A program made the translations under genes and the position numbers. The notes beneath the pieces were generated by a model, which did no database searches, had not been told where the DNA came from, and saw only the letters and a program-made list of their open reading frames with translations. A stretch of DNA of 60,006 nucleotides from Fusobacterium sp. IOR10 (lineage in GTDB: Bacteria; Fusobacteriota; Fusobacteriia; Fusobacteriales; Fusobacteriaceae): NCBI RefSeq assembly GCF_010367435.1, contig NZ_WJWY01000012.1, forward strand, positions 1 to 60,006. The letters run 5' to 3'. Shown here piece after piece: positions 1-8,249 of this stretch; within the stretch, counting starts at the first letter, position 1, and the number at the start of each line of letters is the position of its first letter.

Positions 1-117
1 GCATTAATGTTAACAATATTTGCTCTTCAAGATAGTTTTGGTACTGCTTGTAACGTAACAGGAGATGGAGCATTAACAATGATATTAAATGGATTATATG
101 GAAGTAAGATTAAATAG
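1..117 (+). CDS. Dicarboxylate/amino-acid:cation symporter, C-terminal fragment
   Basis: Only the last 38 codons lie in the window, in frame 1, ending at a TAG. The residues QDSFGTACNVTGDGAL match the conserved last helix region of the DAACS (GltP/SstT/DctA) family, where the Asp and the NxTGD stretch take part in substrate and sodium binding. These are inner-membrane carriers that take up glutamate, aspartate, serine or C4-dicarboxylates. The fragment is too short to name the substrate. It ends just before a strong terminator shared with the convergent aminotransferase gene. Confidence 0.8.
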   Translation, partial: ALMLTIFALQDSFGTACNVTGDGALTMILNGLYGSKIK

Positions 118-149
118 TAATTAAAAAAATAGAATAGTGATCAAATAAA

Positions 150-192
150 AATCTGCCAACTTATAAGAAATTTTAAGTTGGCAGATTCTTTT
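150..192. terminator. Bidirectional terminator between convergent genes
   Basis: A 14-bp perfect inverted repeat (AATCTGCCAACTTA at 150-163 with its complement at 174-187) is followed by CTTTTT on the plus strand and flanked by AAAA on the other side. It can therefore end both the symporter transcript and the aminotransferase operon. Confidence 0.9.
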
Positions 193-1337
193 TAAAATTT
201 TATGTTTTCCATTCGATCAAAAGCTTCTTTTAATAAAGGTATTTCCAAAGTACAAGCTATTCTAATGAATCCTTCTCCACCAAAAGTCTTGCCACTTATA
301 ACCATAATTCCATAATTTTCAACTAAAAATTTTGAAAATTCATCAGAAGTCATTTTAGTTTTTTCAATATTTATGAACAAATATATTCCTCCTTGAGGTT
401 TAAAGCAATCTAGATAAGAAATATTTTTTATTCTATTATATGAATAATCAACTCTTTCTTTAAAAATAGGAACAATATCTTTTTTTATTCTTTTGAAATC
501 TTTAATAGCATGAAGAGCACCTCGTTGGGAAATAGCTGGAGCACTATAGATTATAGCTTCATTAATAAAGCTCATACAGTCAATTATATCCTTGCTACCA
601 ATTGCATAACCTATACGCCATCCAGTCATTGCAAAGTCCTTAGAGAAGCTACAGATGCTCACAGTTCTTTCTTTCATATCTGGTAATGTATAAATTGGGG
701 TAAAAGAATTATTATATGTATAAAAATCATAAACATCATCAGCTATAATAAGAAGATTATATTTTATTGCAATTTCTCTTATAATATTAAGACTTTCAAT
801 ATTATAACAAACTCCAGTTGGGTTAGAAGGAGAGTTTACTATAATTGCTTTTGTTTTAGATGAAATACTTTTTTCTAAATCCTCTTTGATAATTTGGAAA
901 TTATTTGAAAATTTTGTTTCAACCACTTTAGTAATTCCATTTGCAAGGGAAATAGCATCTGCGTATACTGGGAAAAATGGTGCTAGAACAACAATTTCAT
1001 CTCCAGGATTAGTAATTGAATTTATTAAAAGATAGATAGCGTGGCAAGCTCCAGTAACAACTAAAACATTTTCCATTGAAAAATTATAGTTGTTAAAATT
1101 AGTTCTATGATAGTTACAAATCTCCTCTCTCAATTCAGGATAACCATAGGGATCAGTGTAGTGTGTATGTCCATTGAGAGCATCTTTCATAGCTTTTTCT
1201 ATTACTATTTTATCAGTTGTAATATCTAAGTCTCCAATTCCCAAATTAATAGGTGAATATTTACAGTTTTTATTAAAAGTATTACTACCCATTGAATGGG
1301 TCATGTTTTTAAATCTCTTTGCAATAAAATTATTCAT
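192..1337 (-). CDS. PLP-dependent class I/II aminotransferase
   Basis: The 381-residue protein is a fold-type I aminotransferase of the aspartate aminotransferase family. Visible motifs are VVTGACHAIYLL (phosphate-binding region), NSPSNPTG, ADDVYDFYTY, the Schiff-base lysine in SFSKDFAMTGWRIGY and the C-terminal arginine in EGFIRIACT. It would transfer an amino group between an amino acid and a 2-oxo acid in the cytoplasm. It is the last gene of an operon after an amino-acid binding protein and an iron-type alcohol dehydrogenase, so it may start degradation of the imported amino acid (inference). AGGAGG lies 5 nt before the ATG. It is a paralogue of the aminotransferase at 3414-4550. The exact substrate cannot be read from sequence. 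Confidence 0.85.
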   Translation of the reverse strand: MNNFIAKRFKNMTHSMGSNTFNKNCKYSPINLGIGDLDITTDKIVIEKAMKDALNGHTHYTDPYGYPELREEICNYHRTNFNNYNFSMENVLVVTGACHAIYLLINSITNPGDEIVVLAPFFPVYADAISLANGITKVVETKFSNNFQIIKEDLEKSISSKTKAIIVNSPSNPTGVCYNIESLNIIREIAIKYNLLIIADDVYDFYTYNNSFTPIYTLPDMKERTVSICSFSKDFAMTGWRIGYAIGSKDIIDCMSFINEAIIYSAPAISQRGALHAIKDFKRIKKDIVPIFKERVDYSYNRIKNISYLDCFKPQGGIYLFINIEKTKMTSDEFSKFLVENYGIMVISGKTFGGEGFIRIACTLEIPLLKEAFDRMENIKF

Positions 1338-1354
1338 ACGGACCTCCTAGTAAA

Positions 1355-2413
1355 TTATTTATAAAGTAGAGCATTTTTTAAATTTGTTTCATTAATATTA
1401 AAGTCAAAATCAATAATATCTGGAGAATTTAGTATATTCTTTAATATTTCATTTTCTTCCTTTAAAAAGTCCTCTAAAGGTACAATCTCTTCTAAGGATA
1501 TAGGTAATTTTAAATTTTTATAAAAATCTAAAAGGAGATTATATTCTTCATGTTTTTCTTCAATTAAAAGTTGAACTAAAATACCAAAAGCAACAACTTC
1601 CCCATGAAGATGATCTTTTTCAACACTTGGTAAAGTTGTAAGTCCATAAAAAACTGAATGAGCTATTCCTCCATTGAAAAATTCGTCAACTAAATTAGAA
1701 ACCATACCAGTGTTAACTATAATAGTAAGAACAACTTGTTTAAATTCCTCTGTTATTTCAGATTCAAAATATGCTATTTTTGAATTATCTAGAATAATGT
1801 TTTTACAATTATTAGCAAGTTCTATCCCCATTAGACTTGGAAAATTAATTTTTGAGTTTTCTTTACTTAAATTTTCTTTTTTTAAATTAACTTCATAGTA
1901 TTTTCCTAAAGTGTCCCCTATTCCAGCCCATAAATATTGATTAGGTGCGTTATTTATAGTCTCTAAGTCTATAAAAACTTTGTTTGGAGGAGTTTTAAGA
2001 AAATATAAATCTTTAAATGAATGATCGTTATTATATACCACAGAAACAGCAGAAGTACTAGCACAAGTTGAGGCTATTGTAGGGATGGCAAAGAGTTCTA
2101 CATTTATTTTAGAAGCTATAATTTTTCCTGTATCAACAGCTTTTCCTCCTCCTGCAGCAATAACAAGATCAAAATTTTCTGTGGAAATTGAATCAATAAT
2201 GTCTTGAGAATGCTCATAAGAACATTCTCCAAGGTATTTTTTTAATGTATAATTTTTATTTTCTAGTATTGGTAAAAATTTTTCTTTAATAGCATTAAAT
2301 GATTTTTCACCAGTTACAATTAGAATATTATTAAAATCTTTTATTTCTTTTTTTAATGTTTCCCAAATTTGGTTATTAACAAAATAATTTGTAAAATTAA
2401 AGTTTTCTTCCAT
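1355..2413 (-). CDS. Iron-containing alcohol dehydrogenase / glycerol dehydrogenase-like
   Basis: The 352 residues have the layout of the dehydroquinate synthase-like superfamily: an N-terminal nucleotide-binding half with AAGGGKAVDTGK and TIASTCASTSAVSVVY, then a helical metal-binding half. Likely metal ligands are the Asp in AGIGDTLGKYYE and the His residues in GGIAHSVFYG and DHLHGE, as in glycerol dehydrogenase. The family oxidises alcohols or reduces carbonyls with NAD(P)H in the cytoplasm. The start lies two bases after the stop of the preceding binding-protein gene, so the two are translationally close. With the aminotransferase downstream, reduction of a 2-oxo acid or aldehyde derived from an amino acid is a plausible role (inference). 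Glycerol is the default alternative. Confidence 0.8.
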   Translation of the reverse strand: MEENFNFTNYFVNNQIWETLKKEIKDFNNILIVTGEKSFNAIKEKFLPILENKNYTLKKYLGECSYEHSQDIIDSISTENFDLVIAAGGGKAVDTGKIIASKINVELFAIPTIASTCASTSAVSVVYNNDHSFKDLYFLKTPPNKVFIDLETINNAPNQYLWAGIGDTLGKYYEVNLKKENLSKENSKINFPSLMGIELANNCKNIILDNSKIAYFESEITEEFKQVVLTIIVNTGMVSNLVDEFFNGGIAHSVFYGLTTLPSVEKDHLHGEVVAFGILVQLLIEEKHEEYNLLLDFYKNLKLPISLEEIVPLEDFLKEENEILKNILNSPDIIDFDFNINETNLKNALLYK

Positions 2414-2415
2414 TT

Positions 2416-3123
2416 TTACACTCCATATTTTTTTCTTAAGTTGGAAATAGTTCCATCTTTTAACATTTCGCTTAAAGCAGTATTTACTTTTTCAAGAAGT
2501 TCTGGATATTTTTTGTTAACAGCTATTGCTTTAGGTTCTCCAGCTAAAGTTCCAATTAACATTAGATCTTTATTGTGAGAAACATAGTTATCTCCAACAC
2601 TTTTATCAACTACCATAGCATCTATTTTCCCAGCTTTTAAAGCTACAAGGGCAGGTGTATTACCATTAAAAGGAATTACTTTTGAATTTTTAATTTTTTT
2701 AGCACTTGCCTCTTTAGTTGTACCAAGTTCTGCTCCAAAAGTTTTCCCTTCCAATTCAGCAATTGAATTTATAGGATTACTTTTACTTCCTATAAAGGCA
2801 ACTTCAGAAGAAAGATAAGGCACTGAAAAGTTAACAGCTTTAGCTCTTTGTGGAGTGATGCTCATTCCTGCAATAACAAGGTCAAGTTTGTTAGTTTGAA
2901 GAGCTGGAATTAAACCGTCAAAGGACATATTAGACCATTTGTATTCAACTCCCATTCTCTTTGTTAGTTCAGTTATAATATCAGCGTCTAATCCTGAAAT
3001 TTTATTATTTTCCATATATTCAAATGGTGGATACTCAGCATTTGTTCCAATATATAGTTTTGAACTTCCAAAGGAAAAGGTAAAAGTGATAATAGACAGT
3101 ATAAAGATTATAAATTTTTTCAT
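2416..3123 (-). CDS. Amino-acid ABC transporter substrate-binding protein (orphan)
   Basis: The 235-residue protein starts with a cleavable signal peptide (residues 1 to about 20, MKKFIIFILSIITFTFSFG) and continues as a type-3 periplasmic binding protein of the polar amino-acid family. Typical motifs are EYPPFEYM near the N terminus, GLDADIITEL, and DGLIPALQTNKLDLVIAGMSIT. No permease or ATPase gene is adjacent, so it either works with a transporter encoded elsewhere or acts as a sensor or scavenger. It is the first gene of a three-gene operon with an alcohol dehydrogenase and an aminotransferase. A leader ORF and terminator precede it, suggesting attenuation. The ligand is undetermined; family members bind Arg, Lys, Gln, Cys or similar. 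Confidence 0.85.
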   Translation of the reverse strand: MKKFIIFILSIITFTFSFGSSKLYIGTNAEYPPFEYMENNKISGLDADIITELTKRMGVEYKWSNMSFDGLIPALQTNKLDLVIAGMSITPQRAKAVNFSVPYLSSEVAFIGSKSNPINSIAELEGKTFGAELGTTKEASAKKIKNSKVIPFNGNTPALVALKAGKIDAMVVDKSVGDNYVSHNKDLMLIGTLAGEPKAIAVNKKYPELLEKVNTALSEMLKDGTISNLRKKYGV

Positions 3124-3127
3124 AGTG

Positions 3128-3196
3128 GTTCCTCCTTAAAATAAATAAAAAAAAAAGACAATTATCCTAGTTAAAAGAATAAATGTCTATAATTAC
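3128..3196 (-). terminator. Candidate attenuator terminator before the binding-protein operon
   Basis: Read on the minus strand, AGACATTTATTC pairs with GGATAATTGTCT (one T-T mismatch, about 12 bp) around an A/T-rich loop and is followed at once by a run of T residues. This is an intrinsic terminator lying between a strong promoter and the first structural gene, only about 15 bases before the AAGGAGG of that gene. A terminator there can only act as a regulatory gate on the operon. Confidence 0.7.
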
Positions 3197-3238
3197 AAAA
3201 TTAATAAATAAAAATTGAAACAAAATTAAAATTATAAA

Positions 3239-3316
3239 TTAAGAAATTTTTCCATAGGAATACAAATTAATATTAACATTAAATTTTAATATACTCCTTA
3301 GGCTCCTTAGCTTCAT
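3239..3316 (-). CDS. Putative 25-residue leader peptide
   Basis: This short reading frame (MKLRSLRSILKFN... ending ...YGKIS) begins 6 nt after GAAGGAGG, a near-ideal Shine-Dalgarno sequence, and lies directly after a consensus promoter. The stop codon is roughly 45 bases before the terminator hairpin at 3128-3196. Placement between promoter and attenuator is what is expected of a leader peptide whose translation decides read-through. Its early codons include two AGG arginine codons inside the direct repeat CTAAGGAG. No family match is expected, and expression is unproven. Confidence 0.5.
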   Translation of the reverse strand: MKLRSLRSILKFNVNINLYSYGKIS

Positions 3317-3345
3317 AATAATCCTCCTTCAATTTAGTTGAAATG

Positions 3346-3374
3346 ATTATAATATAAATAAGAGGAAAAGTCAA
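3346..3374 (-). promoter_or_regulatory. Sigma-70 promoter of the binding-protein operon
   Basis: On the minus strand TTGACT (3369-3374) and TATAAT (3346-3351) are separated by exactly 17 bases. Transcription should start near 3339, so the leader ORF ribosome site lies within the first 20 bases of RNA. Confidence 0.85.
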
Positions 3375-3389
3375 TAAAAAGATAAAGAA

Positions 3390-3416
3390 AAAAATGCGGA
3401 TTAACCGCATTTTTTA
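3390..3416 (-). terminator. Terminator of the lysine/DAP operon
   Basis: AAAAATGCGG and CCGCATTTTT form a 10-bp stem around a 5-nt loop, followed by further T residues on the plus strand and by T-rich sequence on the minus strand. It overlaps the last codon of the aminotransferase gene and separates the DAP operon from the promoter just downstream. Confidence 0.8.
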
Positions 3417-4550
3417 GTTTTCTTCTATATATTTTTTTAATCTGTTAACTACTTCTTCTAAGATAGGGAGATCGTAGATAGAAGATATTCTAAAATAATT
3501 TTCTACACCAAAGGCTACACCTGGCACTAGGGCAATCTTTGATTTTTTAAGTAAATCAATAGCAAAATCATAAGATTTTAACTTTGAAATTTTAGAATAA
3601 TTAACAAAAATATAGAAAGCTCCTTTAGGTTTAACTGGATCAAGTCCTAATTTTTTAAACTCTTCATATAAATAAAGAGCTCTTTTTTTATAAACATTTT
3701 TAAATTCACTTCTGTCATCAAATTTTTCCATGGCAACTTCTCCTGCAAGTATTGAAACAGCCATTGGGGAACTTAATGTATAAAGAGTTGTGTTTAAAAA
3801 GTTTTTTCTATATTCAAGTGGGAAAATAGTATAACCTATTCTCCAACCAGTCATAGAATGAGATTTTGAAAATCCATTTATAATAATAAGTTGATCTTTT
3901 AGATTTTTAAATAAACCAAAAGAATAAAATTCTTCAAAGGCAAGTTCACTGTAAATTTCGTCAGAAATTACGAATAAATCTTTTCCTGCTAAAAAGTCAG
4001 CAAGATTTTTCATTTCTTCATATCCCATAACATTTCCTGTGGGATTACAAGGGTTGCAAAATAGTACGGCCTTTGTTTTATTAGTTATATACTTTTCTAA
4101 AACTTCAGGGGTTAAAACAAAATCATGTTTTGATATATCAATTGGTACAGGCTTTGCATAACAAAGTTCAATCATAGGAGGATAACCTGCATAATATGGA
4201 GCAAGTACAATTACTTCATCCCCTGGGTTAAGTATAGTTCTAAAGCAAGAAGAGATAGCCTCTGAAGCCCCTACATTTACAATGACATTATCAGTTTTAT
4301 ATGATGTATTATATTTTTTATTATAATGGTTGGCAATGAGAGAACGAATGCTTTCTCCTCCACCTGTTGGTGGATATCCAAGTTTTATTTTTTTAGCTTT
4401 TTCAAATGCTCCTATTACAATTTCCTCAGGTGTTTCTAAATCAGGTTCACCTACAGTTAAATCTATAACATTTGAATAATTTAGAGCTTCTTCTTTTAAT
4501 GCTCTAATTAAAGAATATTGTAAACCACTAACTACTTTATTTATTTCCAT
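3414..4550 (-). CDS. Aminotransferase, probable N-acetyl-L,L-diaminopimelate aminotransferase
   Basis: The 378-residue fold-type I aminotransferase shows NVGASEAISS, NPCNPTGNVMG, ISDEIYSELAF, the Schiff-base lysine in GFSKSHSMTGWRIGY and the C-terminal arginine in YFRISS. It resembles PatA/DapX of Bacillus. It is the last gene of lysC-dapA-dapB-dapH and directly follows the acetyltransferase gene dapH. In the acetylated DAP pathway the next step after DapH is transamination of N-acetyl-2-amino-6-oxopimelate, so the position supports that assignment (inference). The general activity is clear from the motifs; the specific substrate is not. It shares the lysine riboswitch. Confidence 0.8.
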   Translation of the reverse strand: MEINKVVSGLQYSLIRALKEEALNYSNVIDLTVGEPDLETPEEIVIGAFEKAKKIKLGYPPTGGGESIRSLIANHYNKKYNTSYKTDNVIVNVGASEAISSCFRTILNPGDEVIVLAPYYAGYPPMIELCYAKPVPIDISKHDFVLTPEVLEKYITNKTKAVLFCNPCNPTGNVMGYEEMKNLADFLAGKDLFVISDEIYSELAFEEFYSFGLFKNLKDQLIIINGFSKSHSMTGWRIGYTIFPLEYRKNFLNTTLYTLSSPMAVSILAGEVAMEKFDDRSEFKNVYKKRALYLYEEFKKLGLDPVKPKGAFYIFVNYSKISKLKSYDFAIDLLKKSKIALVPGVAFGVENYFRISSIYDLPILEEVVNRLKKYIEEN

Positions 4551-4571
4551 TTATGTCTCCTTTGCTTAAGA

Positions 4572-5276
4572 TTATTTTCTTAAGTCTTCAACAAGTTGAG
4601 TTTTTCCTAAAGTTTTATCATCAACTGTTTTTATTATTTTAGCGGGATTTCCTCCAACAACAGCTCCTGCAGGAACATCTTGTAATACTATAGATCCAGC
4701 TCCAACAACGGCTCCTTTTCCAATTCTAATTCCTTCAATAACTACAGAATTAGCACCAATTAAAACATTGTCTTCAACTATTACAGGCGTTGCAGAAGAA
4801 GGCTCAATAACTCCAGCTAAAACTGCGCCAGCTCCAATATGACAATTTTTTCCAACAGTAGCTCTACCCCCTAGGATAGCCCCCATGTCTATCATTGTAT
4901 TTTCTCCAATTATAGACCCAATATTTATAACAGCTCCCATCATGATAACTGCATTATCTCCAATGGTAACTTTATCTCTTATAACAGCTCCAGGTTCTAT
5001 TCTTGCTTTTATATTTCTAAGGTCAAGAGTAGGAACTCCAGAATTTCTTCTGTCATTTTCAATATGAAATTCTGTGATCATATCTTTGTATTCTTCCAAT
5101 ACTCTAGATATTTCTTCAGATTCTCCAATTAAGATATAAGAACCTTCTCCTTTAAAAACTTTTGCAGTTGTTTTTAAATTGTCTAGGTCTCCATTGATAT
5201 ATGCTTTTACAGGTGTACTTTTTGTTGAGTTTTTTATAAATGCGATTATTTCTTCAGCAGTGTTTAATTTGTTCAT
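4572..5276 (-). CDS. dapH: Tetrahydrodipicolinate N-acetyltransferase
   Basis: The 234 residues have the usual size of DapH. The N-terminal domain (about 1-85) contains the family-typical [20 protein letters not shown]. The rest is a left-handed beta helix of hexapeptide repeats ([24 protein letters not shown] and onward) with the acetyl-CoA region [23 protein letters not shown]. It acetylates tetrahydrodipicolinate in the cytoplasm, committing the cell to the acetyl rather than succinyl route to diaminopimelate. It sits 13 bases after dapB and 21 bases before the aminotransferase gene that should catalyse the next reaction. Confidence 0.93.
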   Translation of the reverse strand: MNKLNTAEEIIAFIKNSTKSTPVKAYINGDLDNLKTTAKVFKGEGSYILIGESEEISRVLEEYKDMITEFHIENDRRNSGVPTLDLRNIKARIEPGAVIRDKVTIGDNAVIMMGAVINIGSIIGENTMIDMGAILGGRATVGKNCHIGAGAVLAGVIEPSSATPVIVEDNVLIGANSVVIEGIRIGKGAVVGAGSIVLQDVPAGAVVGGNPAKIIKTVDDKTLGKTQLVEDLRK

Positions 5277-5289
5277 TGATTTCCTCCAA

Positions 5290-5985
5290 TTAAAATATAT
5301 CTTTCATAGAATAAAGTCCAGCAGGTTTATTAGCTAAGAATTTAGCAGCAGTTAAAGCACCTTCAGCAAATATTTTTTTAGACATTGCTGTATGTTTTAT
5401 TTCAATTATTTCATCATTACCACAGAATAAAACAGAATGTTCTCCAACTATAGTTCCTCCTCTAACAACATGCACTCCAATTTCATTTTTTTCTCTTTTC
5501 TTAATACCTTCTCTACCATATTGTTCTATCATTTTATCTTGGCAACCATTTTCAATAACTTCCAAAATACTTTTAGCAGTTCCACTAGGTGAATCTACCT
5601 TTTTATTGTGATGTTTTTCAATAACTTCAATGTCATATTTTCCATATAATACAGGTACAATTTTCTTAAGGATATCTTGCATTAAATTAACTCCAAGAGA
5701 CATATTAGAAGATAAAAGAATAGGTATTTCTTTTGAGAATTCCTTTAATTTTTCTAAAGTTTCATTATCATATCCAGTAGTTGCAATAACTAGTGGAAGT
5801 TTGTTATTTTTAGCATAGTCAAGAAGTGAATTTAACCTAGAAAAATGAGAAAAATCAATAATTACATTTCCCTTTTCATTTGTTAATTCATCTGCAAAAC
5901 CACTTAAATTTAGATTTTTATCATCTGCGATTAAATTAGAAACTTCTTTTCCCATAGCTCCTGTTCCGTGTATAATTATATCCAT
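5290..5985 (-). CDS. dapB: 4-hydroxy-tetrahydrodipicolinate reductase
   Basis: The 231-residue protein starts with a dinucleotide-binding turn ([12 protein letters not shown]) and contains VIIDFSHFS and the C-terminal-domain motif [18 protein letters not shown], where His-His and Lys are the catalytic and binding residues of DapB. It reduces the DapA product to tetrahydrodipicolinate with NAD(P)H. The start codon lies inside the end of dapA (10-nt overlap), which suggests translational coupling. It is slightly shorter than the 265-273 residues common in this family because the N-terminal Rossmann part is compact, as in other fusobacterial and clostridial forms. Confidence 0.93.
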   Translation of the reverse strand: MDIIIHGTGAMGKEVSNLIADDKNLNLSGFADELTNEKGNVIIDFSHFSRLNSLLDYAKNNKLPLVIATTGYDNETLEKLKEFSKEIPILLSSNMSLGVNLMQDILKKIVPVLYGKYDIEVIEKHHNKKVDSPSGTAKSILEVIENGCQDKMIEQYGREGIKKREKNEIGVHVVRGGTIVGEHSVLFCGNDEIIEIKHTAMSKKIFAEGALTAAKFLANKPAGLYSMKDIF

Positions 5986-6863
5986 TTTTCAACTCCATAT
6001 TCATTTAATATTTTATGTAAAGTTAGTTTATTTTCTTCAAACATTTCCCCAAGAGGTAATCTGCAAGGACCAACTTCATATCCTAAAAAATTCATAGCAT
6101 CTTTTATTGGGATAGGGTTTGTTTCAATAAATAAAGCATTTACTAAACCATTATAATCTAATTGTAATCTCATTCCTTTATTTATGTCACTATTTAAAAA
6201 TGAAATAACCATTTCGTGAGTTATTTTAGGTATTATATTAGCTGAAACAGAAATAACACCTCTTGCTCCAAGGGATAACAAAGGAATAACCATGTCATCA
6301 TTACCAGAATAAATTGTAAGGGAAGGTACTACTCTAGCAATTTCAGCAGCATATGAAATATTTCCACTAGCTTCTTTAATTGCAATAATATTATCAATCT
6401 CAGCTAATTTTTTCAAAAGAGGTATTGATAAATTAACACCTGTTCTAGAAGGTACATTATAAAGAATGATTGGACAATCAACAGCTTCAGCAATGGATTT
6501 GTAATGGTTGTAAATACCATTCTCATTTCCTTTGTTGTAATAAGGTGTAACAATTAATAATCCATCTACTCCAAGTTTTGTAGCAGCAATACTAAATTCC
6601 AAAGCATGTCTAGTATCATTTGAACCAGTTCCTGCAATAACAGGAATTCTATTATTAATAACGTCAACAGTAAATCTAATTACGTCTAAGCTTTCTTCAT
6701 CTGTCATAGTTGCAGATTCTCCAGTTGTTCCATTAATAACAATAGCATCTGTATTATTTTCAACATGGAATTCTAGAAGTTCTTTAAGTTTAGGATAGTT
6801 TACCTCCATTGAATTTGTAAATGGTGTAATAATTGCAACTCCTGATCCTGTAAATAAGGTCAT
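5976..6863 (-). CDS. dapA: 4-hydroxy-tetrahydrodipicolinate synthase
   Basis: A full-length 295-residue TIM-barrel aldolase of the DapA family. GTTGESATMTDEE holds the pyruvate-carboxylate site, YNVPSRTG holds the catalytic tyrosine, and IKEASG holds the Schiff-base lysine. It condenses pyruvate with aspartate semialdehyde. The gene has a good GGAGG ribosome site, follows lysC after a 155-nt spacer and overlaps dapB by 10 nt. The enzyme that makes its substrate, aspartate semialdehyde dehydrogenase, is not encoded in the window. Confidence 0.95.
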   Translation of the reverse strand: MTLFTGSGVAIITPFTNSMEVNYPKLKELLEFHVENNTDAIVINGTTGESATMTDEESLDVIRFTVDVINNRIPVIAGTGSNDTRHALEFSIAATKLGVDGLLIVTPYYNKGNENGIYNHYKSIAEAVDCPIILYNVPSRTGVNLSIPLLKKLAEIDNIIAIKEASGNISYAAEIARVVPSLTIYSGNDDMVIPLLSLGARGVISVSANIIPKITHEMVISFLNSDINKGMRLQLDYNGLVNALFIETNPIPIKDAMNFLGYEVGPCRLPLGEMFEENKLTLHKILNEYGVEKWI

Positions 6864-7018
6864 ATTTATTCCTCCTGTTTAGATTATTTATATATTAAGT
6901 GATTTTATAATTTGAGCAGTATTCATAGTTGCTCTTTTTTATTAAATTGTAGAAAATTATTAATGGTACTTAGTATTTGACGTAAATAAATACAATTCTG
7001 TTATTTATAACTAATTTT

Positions 7019-7507
7019 TTATAAATTAAATTCTTTAGCAACAGCTTTTACAGCAGTCTCAACTAAATCTCTATCAATACTAGATGAGACACTTATTTCA
7101 GAAGTAGTTACTTGATAAAAATTAATGTTAGCTCTACTTAAAGATGAAAAGAATCGTCCAGCAATACCTGAATTATTAATCATTCCAACTCCAACTATTG
7201 AAATCATACCTAAATTATCATTATAGTCAACTTCAGCTTCTGGAATATTAGCTTTTACTTTGCTAATAACTTGTTCTAATAAATATTTTTCATCAGAGTT
7301 ACAACTGAAAGAAAGGTCAACATGGCAATCCTTTGTCATATTTTGTGTAATCATATTTATATTTAATCCCCCAGCATCTACAAGTGAGAATATTTCAGCT
7401 ATTTTTTCACTAGAATATCCAATATTTAAGATTCTAGTAATAATAATTTCCTTTGTAACACTTATTCCTGTAACTAATTTCTCCTCTAAATCATTAATTG
7501 TATTCAT
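7019..7507 (-). CDS. Probable internal-start beta subunit of aspartate kinase
   Basis: Inside lysC and in the same frame, AGGAGG (7518-7523) lies 10 nt before ATG codon 240. Initiation here would give a 162-residue protein made only of the two ACT domains. Bacillus subtilis aspartokinase II (LysC) is known to be an alpha2-beta2 enzyme whose beta subunit is made from an internal start at nearly the same place. The ribosome site is visible; expression is inference. Confidence 0.55.
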   Translation of the reverse strand: MNTINDLEEKLVTGISVTKEIIITRILNIGYSSEKIAEIFSLVDAGGLNINMITQNMTKDCHVDLSFSCNSDEKYLLEQVISKVKANIPEAEVDYNDNLGMISIVGVGMINNSGIAGRFFSSLSRANINFYQVTTSEISVSSSIDRDLVETAVKAVAKEFNL

Positions 7508-8224
7508 AATATAAGTTCCTCCTGATTCGTTTAAAGATTTACCAACGAAGATAGGCACATTGTATTTTTTACCTATTTCCACAGCTCTAGTTTCCATAAC
7601 TCCAGCTCCTAAATTAGACATTTCCATCATTTCTTCATAGGATAATTTTTCTATAAATTTAGCACCAGGATGAATTCTAGGATCAACGCTATATATTCCG
7701 TCAACATCAGTATAGATTCTACATTCACACTGTAATGTTGCTGCTAGTGCAACTGCACTAGTGTCAGATCCACCTCTTCCAAGAGTTGTGATATCTCCAT
7801 CTTCATTAATTCCTTGAAAACCAGCTACAACAACAATTTTACCTTTTTTAAGATAACATTTAATTTTTTCAGCATCAATACTATTAATTTTACTTTTTGT
7901 ATGAACTCCAGTAGTTAGAATATTTGCTTGAGATCCTGTTAGAGAAATAGCACTTGAACCCATTGAATTAATTGCCATTGAAATAAGAGAAACAGTTTGT
8001 TGTTCTCCAGTTGAAAGAAGAGAATCCAATTCCCTTTGATCAGGATTTTCAGAAATATCTTTGGCAAGAGATATTAATTTATTGGTAGTTTTACCCATTG
8101 CAGAAGCAACTACAACTATCTCACTATATTTAGTTTCTTTTAATTTTATAATATACTTGGCAATAGCTTTTATTTTATCAATTGTTGCAACACTAGAACC
8201 ACCGTACTTTAACACTACTCTCAT
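7019..8224 (-). CDS. lysC: Aspartate kinase, lysine-regulated type
   Basis: The 401-residue monofunctional aspartokinase has the N-terminal KYGGSSVA phosphate-binding motif, the kinase-domain FQGINEDGDITTLGRGGSDTSA region, and two C-terminal ACT domains (about 260-400) that bind the feedback amino acid. It phosphorylates aspartate in the first step towards lysine, DAP, threonine and methionine. It is the first gene of the operon, directly behind a lysine riboswitch, so both RNA and protein feedback are expected. Size and layout match Bacillus LysC, which also makes a separate beta subunit from an internal start; a matching internal start is visible here at 7507. Confidence 0.95.
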   Translation of the reverse strand: MRVVLKYGGSSVATIDKIKAIAKYIIKLKETKYSEIVVVASAMGKTTNKLISLAKDISENPDQRELDSLLSTGEQQTVSLISMAINSMGSSAISLTGSQANILTTGVHTKSKINSIDAEKIKCYLKKGKIVVVAGFQGINEDGDITTLGRGGSDTSAVALAATLQCECRIYTDVDGIYSVDPRIHPGAKFIEKLSYEEMMEMSNLGAGVMETRAVEIGKKYNVPIFVGKSLNESGGTYIMNTINDLEEKLVTGISVTKEIIITRILNIGYSSEKIAEIFSLVDAGGLNINMITQNMTKDCHVDLSFSCNSDEKYLLEQVISKVKANIPEAEVDYNDNLGMISIVGVGMINNSGIAGRFFSSLSRANINFYQVTTSEISVSSSIDRDLVETAVKAVAKEFNL

Positions 8225-8249
8225 TTATAAATCTCCTTTGTAATAAAAT

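Noticed and set aside
3124-3413. A T-box or lysine/SAM-type riboswitch in front of the binding-protein operon
   Set aside because: None of the conserved cores of those RNAs is present; a leader ORF plus terminator explains the region better.
6888-6926. A 12-codon ORF (MNTAQIIKSLNI) on the minus strand in the lysC-dapA spacer
   Set aside because: The ribosome site is weak (AAGAG) and there is no regulatory structure around it, so chance is likelier.
6912-6940. Hairpin GAGCA...TGCTC followed by TTTTTT on the plus strand
   Set aside because: It is oriented as a plus-strand terminator, but the surrounding genes are all on the minus strand; no plus-strand transcript is evident, so it was not called.
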